The translations under genes were made by a program, and so were the position numbers. 64,000 bases of DNA from Harmonia axyridis. Lineage: Eukaryota > Arthropoda > Insecta > Coleoptera > Coccinellidae. Position 1 is the stretch's first letter; each line of letters opens with the position of its first letter. Under the pieces are notes generated by a model. It did not search any database. It had not been told where the DNA came from and saw nothing but the letters and a program-made list of their open reading frames with translations. Location of the stretch: the NCBI RefSeq assembly GCF_914767665.1, contig NC_059502.1, forward strand, positions 43,139,812-43,203,811, written 5' to 3'. Of this stretch, positions 11,982 through 24,857 are shown piece by piece.

Positions 11982-13243
11982 TTGACCTTACCACGTAAAA
12001 GATAATAGCTACCTGCGTGTCATCCGAGTCCAAGAAAATCAACAATGTGGAATGGCTTACTTGGATAATTGATCATTATACAGAAAGAAGGGAATAAGAA
12101 CAGTCCCTTATACCAATGTGGTTTCCATAGACACGTGTGTCAAGCTTTCGTCCCTGTGCAATACGATGAGAAGTGTTAGAATGAGAAACATTGAAGGAAA
12201 TAACAAACAAATCAAATCAACAACAGAAGTCAGTCGTGCATTTGTGATTACAGCAGCAATTGACCTTACCACGTGGGAGATTATAGCTACCTGCGTGACA
12301 TCCGAGTCCAAGAAAATCAACAATGTGGAATGGCTTACTTGGATAATTGATCATTATACAGAAAGAATGAAGTAAGAACAGTCCCTTATACCAATGTGGT
12401 TTCCATAGACACGTGTGTCAAGCTTTCGTCCCTGTGCATTACGATGAAAAGTGTTAGAATGAGAAACATTGAAGAAAATAACAAACGAATGAAATCAACA
12501 ACAGAAGACAGTCGTGCATTTGTGGTGACAGCAGCAATTGACCTTACCACGTGGGAGATTATAGCTACCTGCGTGACATCCGAGTCCAAGAAAATCAACA
12601 ATGTGGAACGGCTTACTTGGATAATTGTTCATTAAACAAAAAGAATTGAATAAGAACAGTCCCTTATACCAAAGTCGTATCCTTAGACACGTGTGTCAAG
12701 CTTTCGTCCCTGTGCAATACGATGAAAAGTGTTAGAATGAGAAACATTGAAGGAAATAACAAACAAATGAAATCAACAACAGAAGTCAGTCGTGCATTTG
12801 TGGTTACAGCAGCAATTGACCTCACCACGTTACAGATTATAGCTACCTGCGTGTCATCCGAGTCCAAGAAAATCAACAATGTGGAATGGCTTACTTGGAT
12901 AATTGATCATCATACAGAAAGAAGGGAATAAGAACAGTCCCTTATACCGATGTGGTTTCCATAGACACGTGTGTCAAGCTTTCGTCCCTGTGCAATACGA
13001 TGAAAAGTGTTAGAATGAGAAACATTGAAGGAAATAACAAACAAATGAAATCAACATCAGAAGTCAGTCGTGCATTTGTGGTTAAAGCAGCAATTGACCT
13101 TACCACGTGGGAGATTATAGCTACCTGCGTGACATCCGAGTCCAAGAAAATCAACAATGTGGAATGGCTCACTTGGATAATTGATCATTATACAGAAAGA
13201 ATGAAGTAAGAACAGTTCCTTATACCAAAGTGGTTTCCTTAGA

Positions 13244-13249
13244 CACGTG
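13244..13249. promoter_or_regulatory. CACGTG box 1 (example, offset 25-30)
   Basis: CACGTG is the canonical E-box/G-box core bound by bHLH and bZIP proteins in many eukaryotes (established knowledge). In this monomer (13220-13497) both boxes are intact: this one and another 138 bp further on. Many monomers have lost box 1 to CACGCG or CACCTG. Nothing in the sequence shows that it is bound or drives transcription. Confidence 0.35.
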
Positions 13250-13381
13250 TGTCAAGCTTTCGTCCCTGTGCAATACGATGAAAAGTGTTAGAATGAGAAA
13301 CATTGAAGAAAATAACAAACGAATGAAATCAACAACAGAAGTCAGTCGTGCATTTGTGGTTACAGCAGCAATTGACCTTAC

Positions 13382-13387
13382 CACGTG
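13382..13387. promoter_or_regulatory. CACGTG box 2 (example, offset 163-168)
   Basis: This is the second CACGTG of the same monomer, in the context ccttaccacgtgggag. It sits almost exactly half a monomer from box 1 (138 bp one way, 140 bp the other). Variants elsewhere read cacgtaaaag, cacgttacag, ctagtgggag (11436 and 13938 areas) or caattgagag (35857 area). Some monomers, such as 7382-7659, have lost both boxes, so two boxes are not required in every unit. Confidence 0.35.
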
Positions 13388-14887
13388 GGAGATTATAGCT
13401 ACCTGCGTGACATCCGAGTCCAAGAAAATCAACAATGTGGAATGGCTTATTTGGATAATTGTTCATTAAACAAAAAGAAGGGAATAAGAACAGTCCCTTA
13501 TACCAAAGTGGTTTCCTTAGACACGCGTGTCAAGCTTTCGTCCCTGTGCAATACGATGAAAAGTGTTAGAATGAGAAACATTGAAGAAAATAACAAACGA
13601 ATGAAATCAACAACAGAAGTCAGTCGTGCATTAGTGGTTACAGCAGCAATTGACCTTACCACGTAAAAGATAATAGCTACCTGCGTGTCATCCGAGTCCA
13701 AGAAAATCAACAATGTGGAATGGCTCACTTGGATAATTGATCATTATACAGAAAGAAGGGAATAAGAACAGTCCCTTATACCAATGTGGTTTCCTTAGAC
13801 ACGCGTGTCAAGCTTTCGTCCCTGTGCAATACGACGAAAAGTGTAAGAATGAGAAACATTGAAGGAAATAACAAACAAATGAAATCAACATTAGAAGTCA
13901 GTCGTGCATTTGTGGTTACAGCAGCAATTGACCTTACCTAGTGGGAGATTATAGCTACCTGCGTGACATCCGAGTCCAAGAAAATCAACAATGTGGAATG
14001 GCTTACTTGGATAATTGATCATTTTACAGAAAGAAGGGAATAAGAACAGTCCCTTATACCAATGTGGTTTCCATAGACACGTGTGTCAAGCTTTCGTCCC
14101 TGTGCAATACGATGAGAAGTGTTAGAATGAGAAGCATTGAAGGAAATAACAAACAAATCAAATCAACAACAGAAGTCAGTCGTGCATTTGTGATTACAGC
14201 AGCAATTGACCTTACCACGTAAAAGATAATAGCTACCTGCGTGTCATCCGAGTCCAAGAAAATCAACAATGTGGAATGGCTCACTTGGATAATTGATCAT
14301 TATACAGAGAGAAGGGAATAAGAACAGTCCCTTATACCAATGTGGTTTCCTTAGACACGCGTGTCAAGCTTTCGTCCCTGTGCAATACGATGAAAAGTGT
14401 AAGAATGAGAAACATAGAAGGAAATAACAAACAAATGAAATCAACAACAGAAGTCAGTCGTGCATTTGTGGTTACAGCAGCAATTGACCTTACCACGTAA
14501 AAGATAATAGCTACCTGCGTGTCATCCGAGTCCAAGAAAATCAACAATGTGGAATGGCTTACTTGGATAATTGATCATTATACAGAAAGAAGGGAATAAG
14601 AACAGTCCCTTATACCAATGTGGTTTCCATAGACACGTGTGTCAAGCTTTCGTCCCTGTGCAATACGATGAGAAGTGTTAGAATGAGAAACATTGAAGGA
14701 AATAACAAACAAATCAAATCAACAACAGAAGTCAGTCGTGCATTTGTGATTACAGCAGCAATTGACCTTACCACGTGGGAGATTATAGCTACCTGCGTGA
14801 CATCCGAGTCCAAGAAAATCAACAATGTGGAATGGCTTACTTGGATAATTGATCATTATACAGAAAGAATGAAGTAAGAACAGTCCC

Positions 14888-15129
14888 TTATACGAATGTG
14901 GTTTCCATAGAGAGAAGTGTTAGAATGAGAAGCATTGAAGGAAATAACAAACAAATCAAATCAACAACAGAAGTCAGTCGTGCATTTGTGATTACAGCAG
15001 CAATTGACCTTACCACGTAAAAGATAATAGCTACCTGCGTGTCATCCGAGTCCAAGAAAATCAACAATGTGGAATGGCTCACTTGGATAATTGATCATTA
15101 TACAGAGAGAAGGGAATAAGAACAGTCCC
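14888..15129 (+). repeat. 242-bp monomer with 36-bp deletion and hybrid joint
   Basis: The unit reads ccatagagagaagtg. A full unit has 36 more bases between ccataga and gagaagtg, running from CACGTG of box 1 to tacgat and including the palindrome and the HindIII site. The front (tacgaatgtggtttccatag) is of the 15686/17354 type, while the rest (gagaagcattg, caaatc, cacgtaaaag, cagagagaagg) is of the 14054 type. The deletion point is therefore also a switch between two monomer types, which suggests one misaligned exchange rather than a separate deletion. Confidence 0.85.
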
Positions 15130-15392
15130 TTATACCAATGTGGTTTCCTTAGACACGCGTGTCAAGCTTTCGTCCCTGTGCAATACGATGAAAAGTGTAA
15201 GAATGAGAAACATAGAAGGAAATAACAAACAAATGAAATCAACAACAGAAGTCAGTCGTGCATTTGTGATTACAGCAGCAATTGACCTTACCACGTGGGA
15301 GATTATAGCTACCTGCGTGACATCCGAGTCCAAGAAAATCAACAATGTGGAATGGCTTACTTGGATAATTGATCATTATACAGAAAGAATGA

Positions 15393-16302
15393 AGTAAGAA
15401 CAGTCCCTTATACCAATGTGGTTTCCATAGACACGTGTGTCAAGCTTTCGTCCCTGTGCAATACGATGAGAAGTGTTAGAATGAGAAACATTGAAGGAAA
15501 TAACAAACAAATCAAATCAACAACAGAAGTCAGTCGTGCATTTGTGATTACAGCAGCAATTGACCTTACCACGTGGGAGATTATAGCTACCTGCGTGACA
15601 TCCGAGTCCAAGAAAATCAACAATGTGGAATGGCTTACTTGGATAATTGATCATTATACAGAAAGAATGAAGTAAGAACAGTCCCTTATACGAATGTGGT
15701 TTCCATAGACACGTGTGTCAAGCTTTCGTCCCTGTGCAATACGATGAAAAGTGTTAGAATGAGAAACATTGAAGAAAATAACAAACGAATGAAATCAACA
15801 ACAGAAGTCAGTCGTGCATTTGTGGTTACAGCAGCAATTGACCTTACCACGTGGGAGATTATAGCTACCTGCGTGACATCCGAGTCCAAGAAAATCAACA
15901 ATGTGGAACGGCTTACTTGGATAATTGTTTATTAAACAAAAAGAATTGAATAAGAACAGTCCCTTATACCAAAGTGGTTTCCTTAGACACGCGTGTCAAG
16001 CTTTTGTCCCTGTGCAATACGATGAAAAGTGTTAGAATGAGAAACATAGAAGGAAATAACAAACAAATGAAATCAACAACAGAAGTCAGTCGTGCATTTG
16101 TGGTTACAGCAGCAATTGACCTTACCACGTGGGAGATTATAGCTACCTGCGTGACATCCGAGTCCAAGATAATCAACAATGAGGAATGGCTTACTTGGAT
16201 AACTGTTCATTAAACAAAAAGAAGGGAATAAGAACAGTCCCTTATACCAAAGTGGTTTCCTTAGACACCTGTGTCAAGCTTTCGTTCCTGTGCAATACGA
16301 TG
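15393..16302 (+). repeat. 6-mer period (1668 bp), shared segment, copy 1
   Basis: Units at 15408, 15686, 15964 and the front of 16242 match 17061-17970. Differences noticed: cttttgtcc near 16014, tccaag/tacaag near 16166, and aactgttc near 16202. Matching stops at 16303, where aaaaatgtt replaces ggaaagtgtt, because the rear of the 16242 unit comes from the cataagggg type. Confidence 0.78.
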
Positions 16303-16519
16303 AAAAATGTTAGAATGAGAAACATAAGGGGAAATAACAAACAAATGAAATCAACAACAGAAGTCAGTCGTGCATTTGTGGTTACAGCAGCAATTGACCT
16401 TACCACGTAAAAGATAATAGCTACCTGCGTGTCATCCGAGTCCAAGAAAATCAACAATGTGGAATGGCTCACTTGGATAATTGTTCATTATACAGAAAGA
16501 AGGGAATAAGAACAGTCCC
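16242..16519 (+). repeat. Chimeric monomer: CACCTG front, cataagggg rear
   Basis: The front half (cacctgtgtc, cgttcctg) is the C type found at 17910. The rear (aaaaatgtt, cataaggggaaa, cacgtaaaag) is the type at 4602, 8772 and 20134. The switch lies near 16302, in the caatacgatg stretch. Confidence 0.75.
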
Positions 16520-17060
16520 TTATACCAAAGTGGTTTCCTTAGACACGCGTGTCAAGCTTTCGTCTCTGTGCAATACGATGAAAAGTGTTAGAATGAGAAA
16601 CATTGAAGAAAATAACAAACGAATGAAATCAACAACAGAAGTCAGTCGTGCATTTGTGGTTACAGCAGCAATTGACCTTACCACGTGGGAGATTAAAGCT
16701 ACCTGCGTGACATTCGAGTCCAAGAAAATCAACAATGTGGAATGGCTTACTTGGAGAATTGTTGATTGAACAAAACGAAGGGAATGAGAACAGTCCCTTA
16801 TACCAAAGTGGTTTCCTTAGACACGCGTGTCAAGCTTTCGTCCCTGTGCAATACGATGAAAAGTGTAAGAATGAGAAACATAGAAGGAAATAACAAACAA
16901 ATGAAATCAACAACAGAAGTCAGTCGTGCATTTGTGGTTACAGCAGCAATTGACCTTACCACGTAAAAGATAATAGCTACCTGCGTGTCATCCGAGTCCA
17001 AGAAAATCAACAATGTGGAATGGCTTACTTGGATAATTGATCATTATACAGAAAGAAGGG

Positions 17061-17970
17061 AATAAGAACAGTCCCTTATACCAATGTGGTTTCCATAGAC
17101 ACGTGTGTCAAGCTTTCGTCCCTGTGCAATACGATGAGAAGTGTTAGAATGAGAAACATTGAAGGAAATAACAAACAAATCAAATCAACAACAGAAGTCA
17201 GTCGTGCATTTGTGATTACAGCAGCAATTGACCTTACCACGTGGGAGATTATAGCTACCTGCGTGACATCCGAGTCCAAGAAAATCAACAATGTGGAATG
17301 GCTTACTTGGATAATTGATCATTATACAGAAAGAATGAAGTAAGAACAGTCCCTTATACGAATGTGGTTTCCATAGACACGTGTGTCAAGCTTTCGTCCC
17401 TGTGCAATACGATGAAAAGTGTTAGAATGAGAAACATTGAAGAAAATAACAAACGAATGAAATCAACAACAGAAGTCAGTCGTGCATTTGTGGTTACAGC
17501 AGCAATTGACCTTACCACGTGGGAGATTATAGCTACCTGCGTGACATCCGAGTCCAAGAAAATCAACAATGTGGAACGGCTTACTTGGATAATTGTTTAT
17601 TAAACAAAAAGAATTGAATAAGAACAGTCCCTTATACCAAAGTGGTTTCCTTAGACACGCGTGTCAAGCTTTCGTCCCTGTGCAATACGATGAAAAGTGT
17701 TAGAATGAGAAACATAGAAGGAAATAACAAACAAATGAAATCAACAACAGAAGTCAGTCGTGCATTTGTGGTTACAGCAGCAATTGACCTTACCACGTGG
17801 GAGATTATAGCTACCTGCGTGACATCCGAGTACAAGATAATCAACAATGAGGAATGGCTTACTTGGATAATTGTTCATTAAACAAAAAGAAGGGAATAAG
17901 AACAGTCCCTTATACCAAAGTGGTTTCCTTAGACACCTGTGTCAAGCTTTCGTTCCTGTGCAATACGATG
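17061..17970 (+). repeat. 6-mer period, shared segment, copy 2
   Basis: This is the second copy of the three-and-a-third-monomer segment. Between the two copies lie the rear of 16242 plus 16520 and 16798. That three-unit run also occurs at 6826-7659, 8772-9605 and 20134-20965. Confidence 0.78.
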
Positions 17971-19021
17971 GAAAGTGTTAGAATGAGAAACATAGAAGGA
18001 AATAACAAACAAATGAAATCAACATTAGAAGTCAGTCGTGCATTTGTGGTTACAGCAGCAATTGACCTTACCACGTGGGAGATTATAGCTACCTTCGTGA
18101 CATCCGAGTCCAAGATAATCAACAATGTGGAATGGCTTACTTGGATAATTGTTCATTAAACAAAAAGAAGGGAATAAGAACAGTCCCTTATACCAAAGTG
18201 GTTTCCTTAGACACCTGTGTCAAGCTTTCGTTCTTGTGCAATACGATGAAAAGTGTTAGAATGAGAAACATAGAAGGAAATAACAAACAAATGAAATCAA
18301 CAACAGAAGTCAGTCGTGCATTTGTGGTTACAGCAGCAATTGACCTTACCACGTGGGAGATTATAGCTACCTGCGTGACATCCGAGTCCAAGAAAATCAA
18401 CAATGTGGAATGGCTTACTTGGATAATTGTTCATTAAACAAAAAGAAGGGAATAAGAACAGTCCCTCATACCAAAGTGGTTTCCTTAGACACCTGTGTCA
18501 AGCTTTCGTTCCTGTGCAATACGATGAAAAGTGTTAGAATGAGAAACATAGAAGGAAATAACAAACAAATGAAATCAACAACAGAAGTCAGTCGTGCATT
18601 TGTGGTTACAGCAGCAATTGACCTTACCACGTGGGAGATTATAGCTACCTGCGTGACATCCGAGTCCAAGAAAATCAACAATGTGGAATGGCTTACTTGG
18701 ATAATTGTTCATTAAACAAAACGAAGGGAATAAGAACAGTCCCTTATACCAAAGTGGTTTCTTTAGACACGCGTGTCAAGCTTTCGTCCCTGTGCAATAC
18801 GATGAAAAGTGTTAGAATGAGAAACATTGAAGGAAATAACAAACAAATGAAATCAACATTAGAAGTCAGTCGTGCATTTGTGGTTACAGCAGCAATTGAC
18901 CTTACCACGTGGGAGATTATAGCTACCTGCGTGACATCCGAGTTCAAGAAAATCAACAATGTGGAATGGCTTACTTGGATAATTGATCATTATACAGAAA
19001 GAATGAAGTAAGAACAGTCCC

Positions 19022-22000
19022 TTATACCAATGTGGTTTCCATAGACACGTGTGTCAAGCTTTCGTCCCTGTGCATTACGATGAAAAGTGTTAGAATGAGA
19101 AACATTGAAGAAAATAACAAACGAATGAAATCAACAACAGAAGTCAGTCGTGCATTTGTGGTTACAGCAGCAATTGACCTTACCACGTGGGAGATTATAG
19201 CTACCTGCGTGACATCCGAGTCCAAGAAAATCAACAATGTGGAACGGCTTACTTGGATAATTGTTCATTAAACAAAAAGAATTGAATGAGAACAGTCCCT
19301 TATACCAAAGTCGTATCCTTAGACACGTGTGTCAAGCTTTCGTCCCTGTGCAATACGATGAAAAGTGTTAGAATGAGAAACATTGAAGGAAATAACAAAC
19401 AAATGAAATCAACAACAGAAGTCAGTCGTGCATTTGTGGTTACAGCAGCAATTGACCTCACCACGTTACAGATTATAGCTACCTGCGTGAAATCCGAGTC
19501 CAAGAAAATCAACAATGTGGAATGGCTTACTTGGATAATTGATCATTATACAGAAAGAATGAAGTAAGAACAGTTCCTTATACCAAAGTGGTTTCCTTAG
19601 ACACGTGTGTCAAGCTTTCGTCCCTGTGCAATACGATGAAAATTGTTAGAATGAGAAACATTGAAGAAAATAACAAACGAATGAAATCAACAACAGAAGT
19701 CAGTCGTGCATTTGTGGTTACAGCAGCAATTGACCTTACCACGTGGGTGATTATAGCTACCTGCGTGACATCCGAGTCCAAGAAAATCAACAATGTGGAA
19801 TGGCTTATTTGGATAATTGTTCATTAAACAAAAAGAAGGGAATAAGAACAGTCCCTTATACCAAAGTGGTTTCCTTAGACACGCGTGTCAAGCTTTCGTC
19901 TCTGTGCAATACGATGAAAAGTGTTAGAATGAGAAACATTGAAGAAAATAACAAACGAATGAAATCAACAACAGAAGTCAGTCGTGCATTTGTGGTTACA
20001 GCAGCGATTGACCTTACCACGTGGGAGATTACAGCTACCTGCGTGACATCCGAGTCCAAGAAAATGAACAATGTGGAACGGCTTACTTGGATAATTGTTC
20101 ATTAAACAAAAAGAAGGGAATAAGTACAGTCCCTCATACGAAAGTGGTTTCCTCAGACACGTGTGTCAAGCTTTCGTCCCTGTGCAATGATGAAAAATGT
20201 TAGAATGAGAAACATAAGGGGAAATAACAAACAAATGAAATCAACAACAGAAGTCAGTCGTGCATTTGTGGTTACAGCAGCAATTGACCTTACCACGTAA
20301 AAGATAATAGCTACCTGCGTGTCATCCGAGTCCAAGAAAATCAACAATGTGGAATGGCTCACTTGGATAATTGATCATTATACAGAAAGAAGGGAATAAG
20401 AACAGTCCCTTATACCAAAGTGGTTTCCTTAGACACGCGTGTCAAGCTTTCGTCTCTGTGCAATACGATGAAAAGTGTTAGAATGAGAAACATTGAAGAA
20501 AATAACAAACGAATGAAATCAACAACAGAAGTCAGTCGTGCATTTGTGGTTACAGCAGCAATTGACCTTACCACGTGGGAGATTAAAGCTACCTGCGTGA
20601 CATTCGAGTCCAAGAAAATCAACAATGTGGAATGGCTTACTTGGAGAATTGTTGATTGAACAAAACGAAGGGAATGAGAACAGTCCCTTATACCAAAGTG
20701 GTTTCCTTAGACACGCGTGTCAAGCTTTCGTCCCTGTGCAATACGATGAAAAGTGTAAGAATGAGAAACATAAAAGGAAATAACAAACAAATGAAATCAA
20801 CAACAGAAGTCAGTCGTGCATTTGTGGTTACAGCAGCAATTGACCTTACCACGTAAAAGATAATAGCTACCTGCGTGTCATCCGAGTCCAAAAAAATCAA
20901 CAATGTGGAATGGCTTACTTGGATAATTGATCATTATACAGAAAGAAGGGAATAAGAACAGTCCCTTATACCAATGTGGTTTCCATAGACACGTGTGTCA
21001 AGCTTTCGTCCCTGTGCAATACGATGAGAAGTGTTAGAATGAGAAACATTGAAGGAAATAACAAACAAATCAAATCAACAACAGAAGTCAGTCGTGCATT
21101 TGTGATTACAGCAGCAATTGACCTTACCACGTGGGAGATTATAGCTACCTGCGTGACATCCGAGTCCAAGAAAATCAACAATGTGGAATGGCTTACTTGG
21201 ATAATTGATCATTATACAGAAAGAATGAAGTAAGAACAGTCCCTTATACCAATGTGGTTTCCATAGACACGTGTGTCAAGCTTTCGTCCCTGTGCATTAC
21301 GATGAAAAGTGTTAGAATGAGAAACATTGAAGAAAATAACAAACGAATGAAATCAACAACAGAAGTCAGTCGTGCATTTGTGGTTACAGCAGCAATTGAC
21401 CTTACCACGTGGGAGATTATAGCTACCTGCGTGACATCCGAGTCCAAAAAAATCAACAATGTGGAACGGCTTACTTGGATAATTGTTCATTAAACAAAAA
21501 GAATTGAATAAGAACAGTCCCTTATACCAAAGTCGTATCCTTAGACACGTGTGTCAAGCTTTCGTCCCTGTGCAATACGATGAAAAGTGTTAGAATGAAA
21601 AACATTGAAGGAAATAACAAACAAATGAAATCAACAACAGAAGTCAGTCGTGCATTTGTGGTTACAGCAGCAATTGACCTCACCACGTTACAGATTATAG
21701 CTACCTGCGTGTCATCCGAGTCCAAGAAAATCAACAATGTGGAATGGCTTACTTGGATAATTGATCATCATACAGAAAGAAGGGAATAAGAACAGTCCCT
21801 TATACCGATGTGGTTTCCATAGACACGTGTGTCAAGCTTTCGTCCCTGTGCAATACGATGAAAAGTGTTAGAATGAGAAACATTGAAGGAAATAACAAAC
21901 AAATGAAATCAACATTAGAAGTCAGTCGTGCATTTGTGGTTAAAGCAGCAATTGACCTTACCACGTGGGAGATTATAGCTACCTGCGTGACATCCGAGTC

Positions 22001-22355
22001 CAAGAAAATCAACAATGTGGAATGGCTTACTTGGATAATTGATCATTATACAGAAAGAATGAAGTAAGAACAGTTCCTTATACCAAAGTGGTTTCCTTAG
22101 ACACGTGTGTCAAGCTTTCGTCCCTGTGCAATACGATGAAAAGTGTTAGAATGAGAAACATTGAAGAAAATAACAAACGAATGAAATCAACAACAGAAGT
22201 CAGTCGTGCATTTGTGGTTACAGCAGCAATTTACCTTACCACGTGGGAGATTATAGCTACCTGCTTGACATCCGAGTCCAAGAAAATCAACAATGTGGAA
22301 TGGCTTATTTGGATAATTATTCATTAAACAAAAAGAAGGGAATAAGAACAGTCCC
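19022..22355 (+). repeat. Zone B5: two runs of the five-monomer cassette
   Basis: Twelve monomers start at 19022, 19300, 19578, 19856, 20134, 20410, 20688, 20966, 21244, 21522, 21800 and 22078. The run cattacg unit, agtcgtatcc/ttacag unit, ccgatg unit, gttcctt unit, cgtctctg unit is complete from 21244 and lacks the ccgatg unit in 19022-20133. The monomer at 20134 is 276 bp, reading gcaatgatg for gcaatacgatg. Confidence 0.88.
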
Positions 22356-24857
22356 TTATACCAAAGTGGTTTCCTTAGACACGCGTGTCAAGCTTTCGTC
22401 TCTGTGCAATACGATGAAAAGTGTTAGAATGAGAAACATTGAAGAAAATAACAAACGAATGAAATCAACAACAGAAGTCAGTCGTGCATTTGTGGTTACA
22501 GCAGCGATTGACCTTACCACGTGGGAGATTACAGCTACCTGCGTGACATCCGAGTCCAAGAAAATGAACAATGTGGAACGGCTTACTTGGATAATTGTTC
22601 ATTAAACAAAAAGAAGGGAATAAGTACAGTCCCTTATACCAAAGTGGTTTCCTCAGACACGTGTGTCAAGCTTTCGTCCCTGTGCAATACGATGAAAAAT
22701 GTTAGAATGAGAAACATAAGGGGAAATAACAAACAACTGAAATAAACAACAGATGTCAGTCGTGCATTTGTGGTTACAGCAGCAATTGACCTTACCACGT
22801 AAAAGATAATAGCTACCTGCGTGTCATCCGAGTCCAAGAAAATCAACAATGTGGAATGGCTCACTTGGATAATTGATCATTATACAGAAAGAAGGGAATA
22901 AGAACAGTCCCTTATACCAATGTGGTTTCCTTAGACACGCGTGTCAAGCTTTCGTCCCTGTGCAATACGACGAAAAGTGTAAGAATGAGAAACATTGAAG
23001 GAAATAACTAACAAATGAAATCAACATTAGAAGTCAGTCGTGCATTTGTGGTTACAGCAGCAATTGACCTTACCACGTGGGAGATTATAGCTACCTGCGT
23101 GACATCCGAGTCCAAGAAAATCAACAATGTGGAATGGCTTACTTGGATAATTGATCATTATACAGAAAGAAGGGAATAAGAACAGTCCCTTATACCAATG
23201 TGGTTTCCATAGACACGTGTGTCAAGCTTTCGTCCCTGTGCAATACGATGAGAAGTGTTACAATGAGAAACATTGAAGGAAATAACAAACAAATCAAATC
23301 AACAACAGAAGTCAGTCGTGCATTTGTGGTTACAGCAGCAATTGACCTTACCACGTGGGAGATTATAGCTACCTGCGTGACATCCGAGTCCAAGAAAATC
23401 AACAATGTGGAATGGCTTACTTGGATAATTGATCATTATACAGAAAGAATGAAGTAAGAACAGTCCCTTATACCAATGTGGTTTCCATAGACACGTGTGT
23501 CAAGCTTTCGTCCCTGTGCATTACGATGAAAAGTGTTAGAATGAGAAACATTGAAGAAAATAACAAACGAATGAAATCAACAACAGAAGTCAGTCGTGCA
23601 TTTGTGGTTACAGCAGCAATTGACCTTACCACGTGGGAGATTATAGCTACCTGCGTGACATCCGAGTCCAAGAAAATCAACAATGTGGAACGGCTTACTT
23701 GGATAATTGTTCATTAAACAAAAAGAATTGAATAAGAACAGTCCCTTATACCAAAGTCGTATCCTTAGACACGTGTGTCAAGCTTTCGTCCCTGTGCAAT
23801 ACGATGAAAAGTGTAAGAATGAGAAACATTGAAGGAAATAACAAACAAATGAAATCAACAACAGAAGTCAGTCGTGCATTTGTGGTTACAGCAGCAATTG
23901 ACCTCACCACGTTACAGATTATAGCTACCTGCGTGTCATCCGAGTCCAAGAAAATCAACAATGTGGAATGGCTTACTTGGATAATTGATCATCATACAGA
24001 AAGAAGGGAATAAGAACAGTCCCTTATACCGATGTGGTTTCCATAGACACGTGTGTCAAGCTTTCGTCCCTGTGCAATACGATGAAAAGTGTTAGAATGA
24101 GAAACATTGAAGGAAATAACGAACAAATGAAATCAACATTAGAAGTCAGTCGTGCATTTGTGGTTAAAGCAGCAATTGACCTTACCACGTGGGAGATTAT
24201 AGCTACCTGCGTGACATCCGAGTCCAAGAATATCAACAATGTGGAATGGCTTACTTGGATAATTGATCATTATACAGAAAGAATGAAGTAAGAACAGTTC
24301 CTTATACCAAAGTGGTTTCCTTAGACACGTGTGTCAAGCTTTCGTCCCTGTGCAATACGATGAAAAGTGTTAGAATGAGAAACATTGAAGAAAATAACAA
24401 ACGAATGAAATCAACAACAGAAGTCAGTCGTGCATTTGTGGTTACAGCAGCAATTGACCTTACCACGTGGGAGATTATAGCTACCTGCGTGACATCCGAG
24501 TCCAAGAAAATCAACAATGTGGATTGGCTTATTTGGATAATTGTTCATTAAACAAAAAGAAGGGAATAAGAACAGTCCCTTATACCAAAGTGGTTTCCTT
24601 AGACACGCGTGTCAAGCTTTCGTCTCTGTGCAATACGATGAAAAGTATTAGAATGAGAAACATTGAATAGAATAACAAACGAATGAAATCAACAACAGAA
24701 GTCAGTCGTGCATTTGTGGTTACAGCAGCGATTGACCTTACCACGTGGGAGATTACAGCTACCTGCGTGTCATCCGAGTCCAAGAAAATCAACAATGTGG
24801 AATGGCTTACTTGGATAATTGATCATTATACAGAAAGAAGGGAATAAGAACAGTCCC
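20966..24857 (+). repeat. 8-monomer period (2224 bp) in zone B5/B6
   Basis: Units at 20966, 21244, 21522, 21800, 22078 and 22356 match 23190, 23468, 23746, 24024, 24302 and 24580 in order (shift 2224). Private differences occur in most pairs, for example atgaaaaac (21597), atttacc with tgcttgac (22229-22265), gttacaatg (23258), aacgaacaa (24120) and the in-frame tag gaatagaa (24667). This marks an older event than the 9-mer. Confidence 0.75.
22402..23158 (+). repeat. 12-mer period (3336 bp), matching segment 1, copy 1
   Basis: This matches 25738-26494. The left edge is cgtctctg/cgtccctg at 22401/25737, and the right edge is gatcattatac/gatcatcatac at 23159/26495. The shared rare marks caactgaaat, agatgtcag and aataactaac make common origin certain. 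Confidence 0.82.

Larger units (their letters stand above)
11982..14483 (+). repeat. 9-mer higher-order repeat, copy 2
   Basis: This copy is identical to copy 1 by eye at every diagnostic site. The match runs on past the full period to 14893, so the monomer at 14610 is a start of a third copy before the array changes at tacgaatg (14894). Absence of private changes makes this the youngest large duplication in the left half, unless it is an assembly duplicate. Confidence 0.9.
9606..14887 (+). repeat. Zone B3: monomers of the 9-mer higher-order repeat
   Basis: Nineteen monomers run every 278 bp from 9606 (9606, 9884, 10162, 10440, 10718, 10996, 11274, 11552, 11830, then the same nine from 12108, then 14610). 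No length variation occurs within the zone. Each unit in the nine is distinguishable, so the order can be followed without ambiguity. Confidence 0.92.
15130..19021 (+). repeat. Zone B4: monomers with a partial 6-mer period
   Basis: Fourteen monomers start at 15130 and every 278 bp to 18744. The unit at 15130 joins the front of the 14332 type to the rear of the 14610 type. The units at 17910, 18188 and 18466 carry CACCTG and cgttcctg or cgttcttg, the first appearance of the type that dominates after 28.7 kb. So C-type monomers occur as a small island here. Confidence 0.88.

Noticed and set aside
18353..18715. Plus-strand frames of about 120 codons crossing monomer boundaries (also at 2273, 5601, 29471 and others)
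   Set aside because: They arise where one frame of a unit happens to continue into another frame of the next. Changes between copies include stops and frame-breaking indels, and the same protein words appear in different registers.
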